Positions 1 to 11,041 of a stretch of DNA of 64,000 nt are shown here, in pieces; the stretch's first letter is position 1, and each line of letters starts with the position of its first letter. The DNA comes from Hevea brasiliensis (taxonomy: Eukaryota > Streptophyta > Magnoliopsida > Malpighiales > Euphorbiaceae): assembly GCF_030052815.1 (NCBI RefSeq), contig NC_079510.1:1800288-1864287 (forward strand), read 5' to 3'. The notes beneath the pieces are model-generated. The model worked only from the letters and a program-made list of their open reading frames with translations. It was not told the origin of the DNA and searched no databases. Made by a program: the position numbers and the translations under genes.

Positions 1-1110
1 AATCACTGTGAATTTGTTAAGGAATTGATGGATTACTTAGATTTTCTGTATTCTGGTAAAGGGAATATCTCCCGTGTTTGTAAGGCATTCTACCGTGTTG
101 AGAAAGAGGATAAGTCTCTCACGGCTTATTTTATGGATTTTAAACGGGTATATGAGGAACTTAATGTATTGTTGCCTTTTAGTCCTAATGTGAAAGTTCA
201 GCAGGCCCAACGGGAGCAACTGGCTGTTATGAGTTTTCTTGCAGGCCTTCCTTCAGAGTATGAGACTGCTAAATCTCAGATTCTCTCCAGTTCTGAAATT
301 TCCTCTTTGCATGAAACGTTCACACGGGTCCTTCGTAAAGAGAGTACTCAATCTTCACAGCCTGCCAGTAGTGCTCTTATTAGCCGTAATCCAAATGAAC
401 AACAAGGTAATAGAAGAGGAAGTAGAGGAGGAATTACAGGCAATAAAAGTAATCAGCGTAATGGAGAGGCTAGTTCTAATCAGGACTCAAGAGGAGTCAT
501 TTGTTATTATTGCCATGAGCCTGGCCATACAAAATATAATTGTCCGCAACTTCAGAGGAAAAATCAGCGTTCACAGATGGCAAATATGGCAGCAGAGAAT
601 TCTACAGTATCTTCCTCTGAGAAAACTATTTTGGTATCTGCAGAGGATTTTGCACAATTTTTCCAGTATCAGGCATCTCTAAAGCCTACCAGTTCCCCTG
701 TCACTACGATCGCTGAGTCATGTAAATCCACTACATGCCTTGTGTCTTCTTCATCCAAATGGGTTATTGATTCTGGTGCGACAGATCACATGACAAGTAA
801 TTCTAGTCTTCTATCTGCTTTTCAGTCTAATCTCACTTCCTCTACTGTTACTTTAGCTGATGGTTCTACTTCTTGTGTCATGGGTTCTGGAACTGCGAAC
901 CCGACTTCGTCAATTTCTTTGTCTTCTGTTTTGTGTCTACCAAAATTCTCTTTTAATCTACTTTCTGTTAGTAAACTTACTCGTACCTTAAATTGTTCTG
1001 TTTCCTTTTTTTTTTACCAGTGTTTGTTTCAGGATCTTACGACGAAGCAGATTATTGGTAGAGGACGCGAGTCAGGTGGTCTTTACATTCTGGAAAATCA
1101 TGTACCGTAG
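1..1110 (+). CDS. copia gag and aspartic protease (5' partial)
   Basis: The reading frame is already open at base 1, so the true start lies outside the window; the ATG at 25 is internal. The product is the capsid precursor plus protease of a Ty1/copia element. It shows the gag helical region, then a CCHC zinc knuckle (CYYCHEPGHTKYNC, about 486-545) that binds element RNA, then the aspartic protease signature WVIDSGATDHM (about 760-795). The frame ends at TAG 1108-1110. The same frame continues after it into the pre-integrase region, so the TAG looks like a point mutation inside an original gag-pol polyprotein. Confidence 0.9.
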   Translation, partial: NHCEFVKELMDYLDFLYSGKGNISRVCKAFYRVEKEDKSLTAYFMDFKRVYEELNVLLPFSPNVKVQQAQREQLAVMSFLAGLPSEYETAKSQILSSSEISSLHETFTRVLRKESTQSSQPASSALISRNPNEQQGNRRGSRGGITGNKSNQRNGEASSNQDSRGVICYYCHEPGHTKYNCPQLQRKNQRSQMANMAAENSTVSSSEKTILVSAEDFAQFFQYQASLKPTSSPVTTIAESCKSTTCLVSSSSKWVIDSGATDHMTSNSSLLSAFQSNLTSSTVTLADGSTSCVMGSGTANPTSSISLSSVLCLPKFSFNLLSVSKLTRTLNCSVSFFFYQCLFQDLTTKQIIGRGRESGGLYILENHVP

Positions 1111-1259
1111 TCGCTTGTTTGCTCCAGTACCTTAACACCTCTTGAAACTCATTGTAGATTGGGTCATCCTTCTTTGTCTACCATGAAGAAGCTGTATCCT
1201 CAATTTCAGTCTTATCAGTACTAGAATGTGAGTCGTGTCAGTTTGCAAAACATCATTGT
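1111..1259 (+). pseudogene. copia pre-integrase zinc-finger segment, frameshifted
   Basis: The gag frame continues after the TAG with HCRLGHPSLSTMKKLYPQF, the first half of the GAG-pre-integrase HHCC finger. It then hits a TAG near 1222. The second half, with ECESCQFAKHH, reads in the next frame, which is the frame of the long pol ORF. A single-base indel around 1205-1220 therefore separates gag-protease from pol. This reads as decay rather than programmed frameshifting, because the break falls inside a conserved finger. Confidence 0.75.
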
Positions 1260-3887
1260 TTGCCTTCTGTGTCTAGAGTCAATAAACGGGCTTCATCCCC
1301 TTTTGAGTTAGTTCATTCTGATGTTTGGGGTCCTTTTTCTGTTACATCTAAAACTGGATTTCGTTATTTTGTTACTTTTGTTGATGATTACTCTCGTGTT
1401 ACCTGGTTATATTTAATGAAGAATCGTTCTGAGTTGTTTTCTATCTTTTGTGCCTTTTGTAATGAAATCAAAACTCAATTTAATATTTCTGTGCGCATAT
1501 TAAGAAGTGACAATGCCAAAGAATACTTTTCAGCACAATTTCAGCCTTATATGACACAAAATGGCATTCTTCATCAGTCTTCCTGTGTGGATACCCCATC
1601 CCAAAATGGCGTGGCCGAAAGAAAAAATCGTCATCTTCTTGAGATAACTCGTGCTCTTCTTTTTCAGATGAAAGTACCTAAACACTTTTGGGCGGATGCA
1701 GTTCCTACGGCATGTTTTTTAATCAATCGTATGCCGTCTTCTGTCCTTAATGGGGATATTCCTTATACTACTTTGTTTCCTACAAAATCTTTGTTCCCTA
1801 TTGAACCCCGTATTTTTTGTTGTACCTGTTTTGTGCGTGATGTTCGTCTACAGGTTACTAAATTGGATCCAAAATCTCTCAAATGTGTCTTCCTTGGGTA
1901 CTCCCGGCTCCAAAAAGGGTACCGTTGTTTCTCTCCTACTATTAATCGTTATCTTGTTTCTGCAGATGTCACATTTTTTGAGTCCACTCCATTTTTTCCT
2001 CCATCATCTGTGTATGAGAGTCAGGGGGAGGAGGATGATCTCTTAATATATACTGTTCAACCAATGTCTAATCCTCTCCCACAGCCTGTTCCTTCTGTCT
2101 CTAGATCTACTCGACCTCCCGTTGTTCATGTTTATTCCAGGAGATTGGAGATTCCTGACTCAGATCCTCCACCAGCTACTTCGTTGGGAGATCCTGTACC
2201 TCATGTTAATCATTATTCTGATCTAGACTTACCCATTGCTCTTCGTAAAGGTAAACGTTCATGTACTTACCCTATCTCTTCTTTTGTTTCTTATAATCAA
2301 TTGTCTTCTTGTTCTCGGTGTTTTGTTACTTCGTTAGACTCTGTTCCTATCCCTAATACTATTAATGAGGCACTGTCTCATCCTGGCTGGTGTGATGCTA
2401 TGAAAGAGGAAATGGAGGCTTTAGATGCTAATGGTACATGGGAACTATTGACTTTACCCACTGGTAAGAAAGTTATTGGTTGCAAATGGGTATTTACAGT
2501 AAAGGTAAATCCTGATGGTTCTGTGGCTAGGTTAAAAGCACGCCTTGTCGCAAAAGGATATGCTCAGACATATGGGGTTGATTACTCTGATACTTTTTCT
2601 CCTGTAGCTAAACTTACTTCTATTCGCTTGTTTATCTCTTTAGCAGCTACATATGATTGGCCCCTGCATCAATTGGATATCAAGAATGCTTTCCTTCATG
2701 GTGATCTTCAGGAGGAGGTGTATATGGAGCAACCACCTGGGTTTGTTGCTCAGGGGGAGTTGGGTAAAGTTTGTAGGCTTCGGAAGTCTCTTTATGGCTT
2801 AAAACAAAGTCCTAGGGCATGGTTTGGGAGATTCAGTAAAGCAGTACAGGAATTTGGTATGCAAAAGAGTAAGTGTGATCACTCAGTATTTTATAGGCAA
2901 TCTGAGGCTGGTCTAATTTTCTTGGTAGTCTATGTGGATGACATTGTCATCACTGGGAGTGACTCTGCAGGTATTTCATCTCTTAAAACCTTCCTCCAAA
3001 CTCAGTTTCAGACCAAAGACTTGGGATTGTTAAAGTATTTCTTGGGTATCGAAGTTATAAGAAGTAAGAAGGGTATTTTCTTGTCTCAAAGAAAATATGT
3101 CATCGATCTATTGACAGAGACAGGAAAATTAGGTGCTAAGCCTTGTAGCGCACCAATGACTCCAACTTTACAACTGTTAGCAGGGGATAGTGAGTTGTTT
3201 GAAGATCCAGATAGATACAGGAGATTGGTAGGAAAATTGAACTACCTTACAGTTACTCGTCCTGACATTGCTTATGCCGTTAGTGTGGTAAGTCAGTTTA
3301 TGTCTTCCCCAACTGTTGCTCATTGGGAAACCTTGGAACAAATCTTGTGTTATCTGAAGGGCGCTCCAGGAAGAGGTTTGCTATATGGTAATCATGGGCA
3401 TTTGAATGTTGAATGTTTTTCAGATGCCGACTGGGCTGGATCTAAGGTTGACAGGAGGTCAACTACTGGATATTGCGTTTTTATTGGAGGAAATTTGGTG
3501 TCTTGGAGAAGCAAGAAGCATAATGTAGTTTTTCGATCTAGTGCTGAATCCGAATACAGAGCCATGGCACAATCAGTATGTGAGGTAATGTGGATACTTC
3601 AATTACTAGATGAGACAGGTTTTAAGACCTCCCTGCCTGCAAAATTGTGGTGTGATAATCAAGCTGCTCTTCATATTGCTTCTAATCCGGTGTTTCATGA
3701 GCGGACCAAACATATTGAGATTGATTGTCACTTTATTCGTGAAAAAATTCAACAACAGATCATCTCAACAGGACACATCAAAACTAGAGAGCAGTTAGGA
3801 GATATTTTCACAAAAGCTCTGAATGGAACTAGGATTGACTACATTTGTAACAAGTTGGGCATGATTAACATCTATGCTCCAACTTGA
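1260..3887 (+). CDS. copia pol: integrase, reverse transcriptase, RNase H
   Basis: An 875-codon frame without stops. The integrase core comes first: HSDVWGPF, then LRSDNAKEYF, then the catalytic glutamate region SQNGVAERKNRHLLE. The reverse transcriptase follows, with KARLVAKGYAQTYGVDYSDT and catalytic YVDDIVITG near 2930-2960. RNase H closes it with SDADWAGSKVDRRSTTGY, SSAESEYRAMA and the terminal DIFTKAL and KLGMINIYAPT. These enzymes copy element RNA into DNA and insert it. The Met at 1260 is only the first in the frame; pol is normally made as part of gag-pol. The stop (3885-3887) overlaps the polypurine tract, as is usual for copia. Confidence 0.93.
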   Translation: MPSVSRVNKRASSPFELVHSDVWGPFSVTSKTGFRYFVTFVDDYSRVTWLYLMKNRSELFSIFCAFCNEIKTQFNISVRILRSDNAKEYFSAQFQPYMTQNGILHQSSCVDTPSQNGVAERKNRHLLEITRALLFQMKVPKHFWADAVPTACFLINRMPSSVLNGDIPYTTLFPTKSLFPIEPRIFCCTCFVRDVRLQVTKLDPKSLKCVFLGYSRLQKGYRCFSPTINRYLVSADVTFFESTPFFPPSSVYESQGEEDDLLIYTVQPMSNPLPQPVPSVSRSTRPPVVHVYSRRLEIPDSDPPPATSLGDPVPHVNHYSDLDLPIALRKGKRSCTYPISSFVSYNQLSSCSRCFVTSLDSVPIPNTINEALSHPGWCDAMKEEMEALDANGTWELLTLPTGKKVIGCKWVFTVKVNPDGSVARLKARLVAKGYAQTYGVDYSDTFSPVAKLTSIRLFISLAATYDWPLHQLDIKNAFLHGDLQEEVYMEQPPGFVAQGELGKVCRLRKSLYGLKQSPRAWFGRFSKAVQEFGMQKSKCDHSVFYRQSEAGLIFLVVYVDDIVITGSDSAGISSLKTFLQTQFQTKDLGLLKYFLGIEVIRSKKGIFLSQRKYVIDLLTETGKLGAKPCSAPMTPTLQLLAGDSELFEDPDRYRRLVGKLNYLTVTRPDIAYAVSVVSQFMSSPTVAHWETLEQILCYLKGAPGRGLLYGNHGHLNVECFSDADWAGSKVDRRSTTGYCVFIGGNLVSWRSKKHNVVFRSSAESEYRAMAQSVCEVMWILQLLDETGFKTSLPAKLWCDNQAALHIASNPVFHERTKHIEIDCHFIREKIQQQIISTGHIKTREQLGDIFTKALNGTRIDYICNKLGMINIYAPT

Positions 3888-3894
3888 GGGGGAG
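3884..3894 (+). other. polypurine tract of the first copia element
   Basis: TTGAGGGGGAG lies directly against the LTR start TGTTATGG. It is the plus-strand primer for reverse transcription. Confidence 0.85.
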
Positions 3895-4104
3895 TGTTAT
3901 GGAAAGTCAATCACTATGTTATGGAAAGTCAATCACTATATTATTTCTCTGTATATTCTGTATTCTGTATTCCTATTTAGGATTTCTTCCTAATTAGTAG
4001 AACACAATTATAGGAATCAATTGTATATATATACCCATGTACAGATTAATTGAAATCAATGAGAATTATTTCTTTCTACACAAAGAATCAAACTACGGCT
4101 AACA
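3895..4104 (+). repeat. 3' LTR of the first copia element
   Basis: The LTR starts with TGTTATGG after the polypurine tract and ends at CA near 4104 (4106 is also possible), so it is about 210 bp. Its first 22 bp are duplicated in tandem (3895-3916 and 3917-3938). A TATA-like stretch (TATATATATACCC) lies near 4025-4037. Without the 5' LTR the right boundary is set only by the CA end and by what follows. Confidence 0.8.
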
Positions 4105-6464
4105 CAAATTGGTGAGCAGATTAACATTACCTTTGCTTAACTTTGATTCTAAACTTGTCATTTGTTTTTTGTTTAGGTTCTGCACATTAGACATTGAATT
4201 AATTTGTTCATTCTCTTTAATTAAGCAGAAATTACTGATTTAATTTATTTGTTCACCGAATTGTGGGTGTAAACAATTAACACCATATCGTGAGCTCTTC
4301 CTATTGGAATATCCACCAGCCTTACCTTCTTTTTTTCACTATTTTCCTTTTGATTTTCACTATTCAAATATTGACAATTGAAATTATGGTGGTTGAGATA
4401 TTGCATATTTTGTCCAGGAAAGATTTATTATTATATTACTTATTTTAGTCTTGGCTCTCTCATAAAAAAGGTTCTGATCAAGAGAAAGGGCTGGTATAGG
4501 TAGTAGCTAGTGTGGGATCAAGAGACAAAGTAGTTTTTGGTTTGCCAAAACTCAAACAAATTTGTATTTTCTTCTCTTTTTGTCAATAAATTATTCTTTT
4601 CTTGTTTGCTATATTAAAATGTTTACAGATTTCTAAGCTTCTAAAGAGGTGGAGAGTGGAAATATACAACTTACCATATCAATCAATCAGCTAATCTTGG
4701 TTGCAGTTTTTTTGTAACAAGCTTTATTACTAGACATGACATCAAGGACTAAAAAGCCATTGGAGCATTGCCTGAGGCTTACTGACATTTGATTCTTAAT
4801 AATTTTAAAACCAAGGTGTTCATTTCTCAAGTACTGAATATTTATATATAAGTTGTAGTACTTGGATTCCCTGTGGACAATTAGCAGTCATTTGAATTTG
4901 TTTAACTTAAGCAGCAAGAGAACTATACAATAACGATTCTCGAAGTAAATTTACAATTTGATATTACTGATGGACAATTAGCAGTCATTCAAGGAGTTTA
5001 TTATTTTCATTAAAGAAAAAAAGTTGATGCAAAAGCAATAAGTACATGCAATCTAAGGTTGCAGCATTATTGCAGATGGCATTTGCGCTTTATGTATTGA
5101 TGACTTTGTAAATCTAAAAGTTTTGAGATTATTGGCATCAGCCAAACCTATTCATTAAGTGTTTTTCCTTTCATTGCTTTTTGCTTGTTTTAAAATTTGT
5201 GAAAACAGATCCACCTGTGTTTTGTGCTGCTTGAGATGGCCTTGTAGCTCAGTGTTGAGGCTTTAGTTCATGGCAATTCAGGTTGTGTTCAGTGTTAGCC
5301 GAATAGGGCAAATTTGTGGAGTTGGGGCTTAAAGTCACCTCATTAGCTTGGCAAAAGGCAAAAGAGAGAGCCGAGGCCAAGTTGAGGAATACAACTTCAA
5401 ATCTGTATTTCTCAAGTTGATTTAGCATTAAGAATTTCTTGGTTCTTGAGATCTGTCATCTCTCTTACTATAAATTGAGGAACATTTAATCATACATGTG
5501 CTTTTCTCTAATACTTGTGATGCTTGCAATATACAGACATCATACCTATAAAAAGCATGGAGCTCCTCAGTGTACCGAGCTTTGAAATTCTGCTTTATCA
5601 TATAAAGTTGAGAATAATGGATTAGAGTGAAACCCAGATTGAGTTGGTGAATTGACCATGCATGAAAACATCTTAGAAACAGAAGTTTGGGACTGATAGA
5701 AACAACCTCAAAACCTTTAACCTTTTATCTTTGTTTCTTTCTGTATTTTAGAAAATTGAGCCAACTATTATTTAAAATCTTGTTGCTCTTTAGTCCTTAT
5801 TATCCTCCTTTTATGCAAATGTGTAACAAATGACTTGGTTTTTACTCTTTACGTCGATGCTGTAATATTTACTTGAAGAAACGTTGGTTCATGCTTTTGA
5901 TGAAGACATGGTGCTTGGTTTTGGTATATATTCTTCCTTGTTTTGTTCCGTGCTTTTATTTGTGGAATGCCATTGTGGCGTTGGCTTGGCTTTTGAATTG
6001 TCAAGAGTAGTAGGGACACTACTTAAAGGGGTTTTGGATATATTAAATGTTGATAAAAAAAAAAGTTCTAATAATAAAATTTTATATAAAAAAAATATAT
6101 TATAATGCAGTATGCTTATTAAAATATATTCTTTACTTATTTCACTGTCAAATAAACATTGGTTGATGATATGAGTGAATATTATAATTATTTAATAAGT
6201 TTGGTTTTATTATTATTTATAAATTTTTAGTCATATATTAAAAATAATATATTCTTAAAATAAGGGTAAAATGGTAATTTCAATTATTTATTTTCCACTT
6301 CTCCTCCCAAACAGGGGAAAATAAATTTATTTTCCTTTTATTATTTTTTATTTTCTATTCATCCAAACATAAGAAGGGAAAATAAAAAAAGGAAAATAAT
6401 TTTTATTTTCTCTTCTTTATTTTCCTTCCCCTCTCTTAATTTATCCAAGCAGAGTGTAAAGGTA
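4105..6464. other. non-coding flank, no gene recognised
   Basis: AT-rich DNA without a convincing exon on either strand. Just after the LTR, AATTGGTGAGCAGA (4107-4120) weakly resembles the copia initiator-methionine primer site. The open frame near 5884-6105 has no recognisable product. I looked here on the minus strand for the missing 3' exons of the DCN1-like gene and found none. Confidence 0.5.
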
Positions 6465-6570
6465 CAATACACAATGAGGTGGAAAACGGTCTTGGAGACT
6501 AGGTGAGAGGTGCAAGCACATGCTTGATTGAGGTGAGGCCAACAAAAATAAAATTTAAGACCAAACATTC
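6465..6570 (+). mobile_element. degraded fragment of the hAT-like element family
   Basis: GCTTGATTGAGGTGAGG and the following AAAATTTAAGACC closely match the subterminal part of the hAT-like element at 8730-8800 (GCTTGAATGAGGTGAGG, then ATTCAAGACC). Terminal repeats and a target duplication are not recognisable, so this is a relic. Confidence 0.5.
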
Positions 6571-7543
6571 ATTATAGAAGAAAACTATCTTTTATAAGAC
6601 TACTCATGTTCATAACCTAAATAGAACCAATGCTTTTGAAATCCAAAATAAAAATAAAACTTTTGATGTTACAAAGACCAAAACCACAATCCTAATAAAA
6701 CTTTTGATGTTACCAATACTTAAACCATAGTCTTAAATTCCTAAGTAATAGTCTTCATCAAGCACAATATAGTATGCTTTAACATCATGCAATTCATATG
6801 GAATTGCCCCATGAAATTGGCAACCAAGGACAATTAAATCCAAATTTGTAAAGTTGGGTCAATGAAACCCAAAACTTAGCAAACTACGGCAATTAAGCTC
6901 AAATTTGCCCTAACTGTAAAGAACGCGCTAAGAAGCCAATGAGACAACTAAATTATAAATAAAAAGATGAATTGTGCGAGAGAAATTAATGTTTTAATCC
7001 CTACAGAGAGAAAATATCATTTTACTTATTCCACCCATTCATCCTCCTCCCTTCCTTTGTCTCACCACCTACAGATCTCCCTAGCCATCCTCCCTTTCTC
7101 CATTTTCATGAAAAATTTCTTGTGCTAAGAAGAATTGGATTGATTAGATTACAAATCTAGAAGGGTCGAATCTGGTCTGTGGAGGAGCAAAGCAATAGGG
7201 TTATTGAACGGTGGATGAGAGATTAAGGCAGAAAAGGCTCATACAAAAACCAACTATGAAATAAGTATTATTGCTTAAGGACATAAAAGAGAAGGTCGAG
7301 CTAACGCAATCTCTACCACTAGTTCTTCTGTCATCACTGCCTCTTCTTCTTCCTCTGCTCTTTTATCCAATTGCAATACTAATGCTTCTCGTACCACTCT
7401 TCTTGACTTCACTACATCTTTTTCCTTTGCTCTTTTGTCAAAATCTCTACTTCAGGTTAAAAAAAAAAAAGGTTCTTTCTACAAATCCCATTTTCATTTC
7501 TTTCTATAACAATTTTTTTTTCCCCATTTACATTGAGTAATCG
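6571..7543. other. non-coding, no gene recognised
   Basis: AT-rich sequence. A pyrimidine-rich open frame at 7271-7540 is low-complexity leucine-rich translation and matches no family I know. Confidence 0.4.
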
Positions 7544-7651
7544 AAAGGATGTTTGTCTTAATTTATAAGATTGTCAAACCAACTTATATAAGCTCTAAAA
7601 TAAGCTCATCTTTTTGTTTATAATATTTTTTGGGCCTATAAGTTGAGCTTC

Positions 7652-7731
<80 letters not shown>

Positions 7732-8041
7732 GAAAGCGCTAAGTGGGACTAGCTTTTCATTTTGATGCTTATAAACACTCTACTATAAACTATTTTGACA
7801 AAATATTTTACTATATTACTCTCATTTAATTTTTAAAATTTCACCATATATCTCGTTTAATATCCTTTTTAATAATTTTACAATAAATATGCTTATAAAT
7901 TATTTTTTACCAAACATGATAGCTTCGTATTAATCATTTATAAGCACCTTAAACAAATACATAATTGTTTAAAATTTTAAATGCTTATAAACTTAAATTA
8001 GCTTATAAACTAATTTTCATAAGCTAAACCAAACATCCTTT
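7544..8041. mobile_element. MITE-like element with 12-bp terminal inverted repeats
   Basis: AAAGGATGTTTG at 7544-7555 is the exact reverse complement of CAAACATCCTTT at 8030-8041. The inner flanks (CTTATAAGCT-type motifs) are also partly inverted. There is no coding capacity and an AT microsatellite sits inside. I see no clean target duplication, so the superfamily is undecided. Confidence 0.55.
7655..7724. repeat. (AT)n microsatellite
   Basis: About 70 bases of uninterrupted TA dinucleotides inside the MITE-like element. Confidence 0.95.
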
Positions 8042-8676
8042 AAGTTGAATGTATATGCTACAATATTTGTCTAGCTATTTGATTGTGTTTATGCCAGTTG
8101 TGCTCAATTTAGAAATGATAATTGTTTTAAGCTTCTCCTTTTGGTGTAGAGAGGTAATGATGCTAAAAATGTAGTGTTGTTGGGTTATTTGTGAAATTTT
8201 TTGGTGTTTAATGGGTTTTGGAAACTTTGATTTTAAGGATTTGTTTGGTGATATTTCAGAGTTTTTAATTTTGAAACTAATATGATTTTTTGATTTTGGA
8301 TTTTTTGATTTAAGGTTGGTTAATTTTGAAATTATCATGCTTTATTAATTTTGATATGAGATTAGAATTTATTGATTTTTGTGGTGGTGGCAGTGATGGA
8401 TTCATTTGAGCATTATGCCATTGTTGTAGTTCTTTAAGAGGGAGAGAGGGATAGAATAAGAGCAGAGAGAAAGGGAACCGCCTGTTTTTGACAAACTTAG
8501 AAATCAAATTGTAAAATATCCAACATTTCCTATTCTTTTATTTAATTTTTATTCCTTTAAGGGCACATGTTTTACACTACCACAAATTTTGGTTCAATTG
8601 ATATGATTTGTCAATTTGAGGGGGGAAATTAACTCAAATTTACAAATTTGGATTCAATTGTCCCTTACCCCAGTTT
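8042..8676. other. non-coding, no gene recognised
   Basis: T-rich sequence. Antisense frames at 8075-8507 are low-complexity lysine/serine/asparagine-rich and not credible genes. Confidence 0.4.
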
Positions 8677-8684
8677 CAAGGGAC

Positions 8685-9979
8685 CATAGTTATCAAAGGC
8701 TCAAGGCACCAAGGGGTCCTGGAGGCTAGGCACAAGGCACAGGCGCGCGCTTGAATGAGGTGAGGTGAAAAAAAAATTAAATAAACGAAAATTCAAGACC
8801 TTATATGGAATTAACCACATCATATTAATATAAATATTTAGTTTCACTAAATATAAATGCATAAACTTGCATCTGTTATCAGTATACTTACATAAAATTA
8901 CTACATGAAAGATATATTTTACATAAAATTATATTATAATTTGATGAAATTATTACATTTGCTTAAACTTATTTATATTTCTATTATAATATGTTAAAGG
9001 TATGTGAAATCATTACATGTTCATTTGATGAAAATGAGATGCTTAAAAAATTGTATTGGAAATTATCTGAACAAAAAATAAAAAAATTATATCAACAGAA
9101 AATTAATAAATATTTTGCATAATTAATTATTAATTTTTCCTTCTAATTTATTATTCAAACACTTAGTCTCAAATATGAACCATCCACTTGTTGAATTTAG
9201 CAATTAATTTTTCCTTCTAATTTATTACTCAAACACTTAGTCTCAAATATGAACCATCCACCTGTTGAATTTAGCACAATAAGCAAAAACGTGAGACTCA
9301 AAATGGGAAACATAATAGCAAAAATGAGTCATAGTGGGTTGGAGAAAAAAAAAACACAGCTGAAAAGAGAGAAGCGAGAAGAGTAGAAAAAAAAATCTAA
9401 CACCAAGCCATTGACAATTTTAAAGAACGAGAGCTAGAGCAACAGAGTAGAATGAAGGAACGAAAAAGCATGAACAGGGTTAGAGAGAGATGAGGCATGA
9501 AGGAAGAGATGAGGCATGAAGGAAGAGGAGGAAAAAAAGCATAAATGGGGCTATAGAGAGATGAGGCGTGACAGAAGAGAAGAGGGAAAGAAAGAAGCTT
9601 AAACAAGGCTGGAGAAAGATGAGGCGAGAAGGAAGAGAAAAGGAAAAGAAAAAAAAAAAAGACAAATCTAGAGAGCAGATCTTTGAAATGGAGAGGCATG
9701 CAGCAACAAGTAAGGATCCTCCTCTTCTTTCCTCTTCTTCTTCTTCTTCTTCTTCTTCTATCAAAGGTTTTGGGTTGGCTTAGCTCTATGTTGGACAACT
9801 CAAAAAAAAAAAAAGGATGTGGGCCGATTTTTAAAAGCCTTGGCCTGACGTCTCTCGAGGATACCTAGGTGCATTTGGTTCCTCCCTACGCTTGGGTGAG
9901 GTCGCTCGCCTTTCCCTGGATGAGGCGCTACACCTGGAGGCCCGTGTGCCTTGTGCTTGAGGCGCACCTGATAACAAAG
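8685..9979. mobile_element. non-autonomous hAT-like transposon, 1.3 kb
   Basis: The left end CATAGTTATCAAAGGC matches the right-end repeat of the complete hAT element at 10654-14850. The right end reads inward as CTTTGTTATCA, and both ends share GTTATCA followed by GC-rich GGCGC/AAGGC motifs. Flanks CAAGGGAC (8677-8684) and CAAGAGGC (9980-9987) match at 6 of 8 positions, fitting an 8-bp hAT target duplication with decay. The interior is purine-rich low-complexity sequence with no transposase, so it would need an enzyme in trans. Confidence 0.65.
9733..9760. repeat. (TTC)n microsatellite
   Basis: Nine or so TTC units inside the non-autonomous hAT-like element. Together with the GA-rich tracts around it, it creates spurious open frames at 9397-9798. 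Confidence 0.85.
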
Positions 9980-9987
9980 CAAGAGGC

Positions 9988-10515
9988 AAATTGACCTTTA
10001 TTCCTAATTCATATTAATTATTTAAATTGGTGCATTCTTCTTAATCTTCTCTACATTTTTCTTAAAAAGATCTAGAAAACAAAAGCATCCAAAAGAAGAT
10101 GCCAGAAATGGCATACAGAAATGGTAGGAAAAAATAATTGGAAAAAGGGGAAAAAAGGGACCAAAAGACAGGTAGAGACTACCTTTGCACGATAAAGAGA
10201 AGAGGGCCTTGGCCATTATTTTTAGATTGAGTAAATATATGAGAAAAATAGATGAGGAAAAAAAAAACGAAAGGTGCTTGAACAAGAAGAAAGGAAAATT
10301 GAAACAGTAAAGATGAATAGAGAACTAGCAGGTTTTTTATAGAGAAACACCAACCTTCAACAACTTGTTTTCTTCCCCTTATGTATAATAGCTTTGATTT
10401 CTCATCTAATGATGGCTTATGTTAAAACTCACTCACATGGCAAATCGGCACTAGAAATCTCTAGATTAAACAACATTTTTTAAATAGTGGTGCAATACAC
10501 ATACACTTAATGAAC
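9988..10515. other. non-coding, no gene recognised
   Basis: A-rich sequence between the hAT-like element and the second copia element. No exon or structured element is seen. Confidence 0.4.
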
Positions 10516-10653
10516 TGTTGGAATCTCAATCCCTACATTAAAGAAAATATTATTTCTTTCTCCTTATATATATCTTATTTCCTATTTGTATTAGTTTCTA
10601 TTAAATTAGGTTTCCTTGTAAAGTTAGGAATCTTATATATAAATAGGCATATG
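10516..10653 (+). repeat. 5' LTR of the second copia element, left piece
   Basis: Starts TGTTGGAATCTCAATCCC, matching 18653 onward. It carries the LTR TATA-like TATATAAATA near 10636-10645. The LTR is interrupted at 10653 by the hAT element; its last 8 bases (GGCATATG, 10646-10653) form the target duplication. Confidence 0.9.
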
Positions 10654-10889
10654 CACTGTTATCAAAGGCGCGCCTCAGGCGCAAGGCGCAGCCCCAGGGG
10701 CCTCGGGGCAGCTGAGGCGCAAGACCTCACCGAGGCGCGAGGCGCACCGAGGCGCGCCCCAATGAGGCAAGGCGCATTATAAAAGGATGGGCTGCTAGGG
10801 TTTTTTTTTTAAACTTGTCCAGCAGCCAGCAGCCAGCAAAAAGAAAAAAAGAAAAAGAAGAAGAAAAAGAAGAACAAGAAGAAAAAGAG

Positions 10890-10925
10890 GAAGAAGAAGA
10901 AGAAGAAGAAGAAGAAGAAGAAGAG
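10890..10925. repeat. (GAA)n microsatellite
   Basis: About ten AAG/GAA units in the 5' non-coding part of the hAT element, within a longer purine-rich tract from 10840. Confidence 0.9.
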
Positions 10926-11041
10926 GAGTGAAGGGAGAGATCAAACAAACCTGGTACGTATTTTTTCTTATTCTTTTCTTATTCTTCTTCTTCTTCTCTC
11001 TCTCTCTCTCTCTCCCTTTCCTGTGCTGGGTATTCTTTTTC

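Larger units (their letters stand above)
1..4104 (+). mobile_element. Ty1/copia retrotransposon, 3' part (left end outside window)
   Basis: Gag, protease, integrase, reverse transcriptase and RNase H follow in copia order and end at a polypurine tract and a short LTR. The 5' LTR, primer site and gag start lie left of the window. Two visible lesions break gag-pol: a stop at 1108-1110 and a frameshift near 1210. The 875-codon pol frame after them is open, so the copy is fairly young but probably no longer autonomous. No target duplication can be checked because the left end is missing. Confidence 0.95.

Noticed and set aside
9397..9868. Open frames on both strands in the non-autonomous hAT-like element
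   Set aside because: Low-complexity purine/pyrimidine tracts only; no domain and no splice-supported gene.
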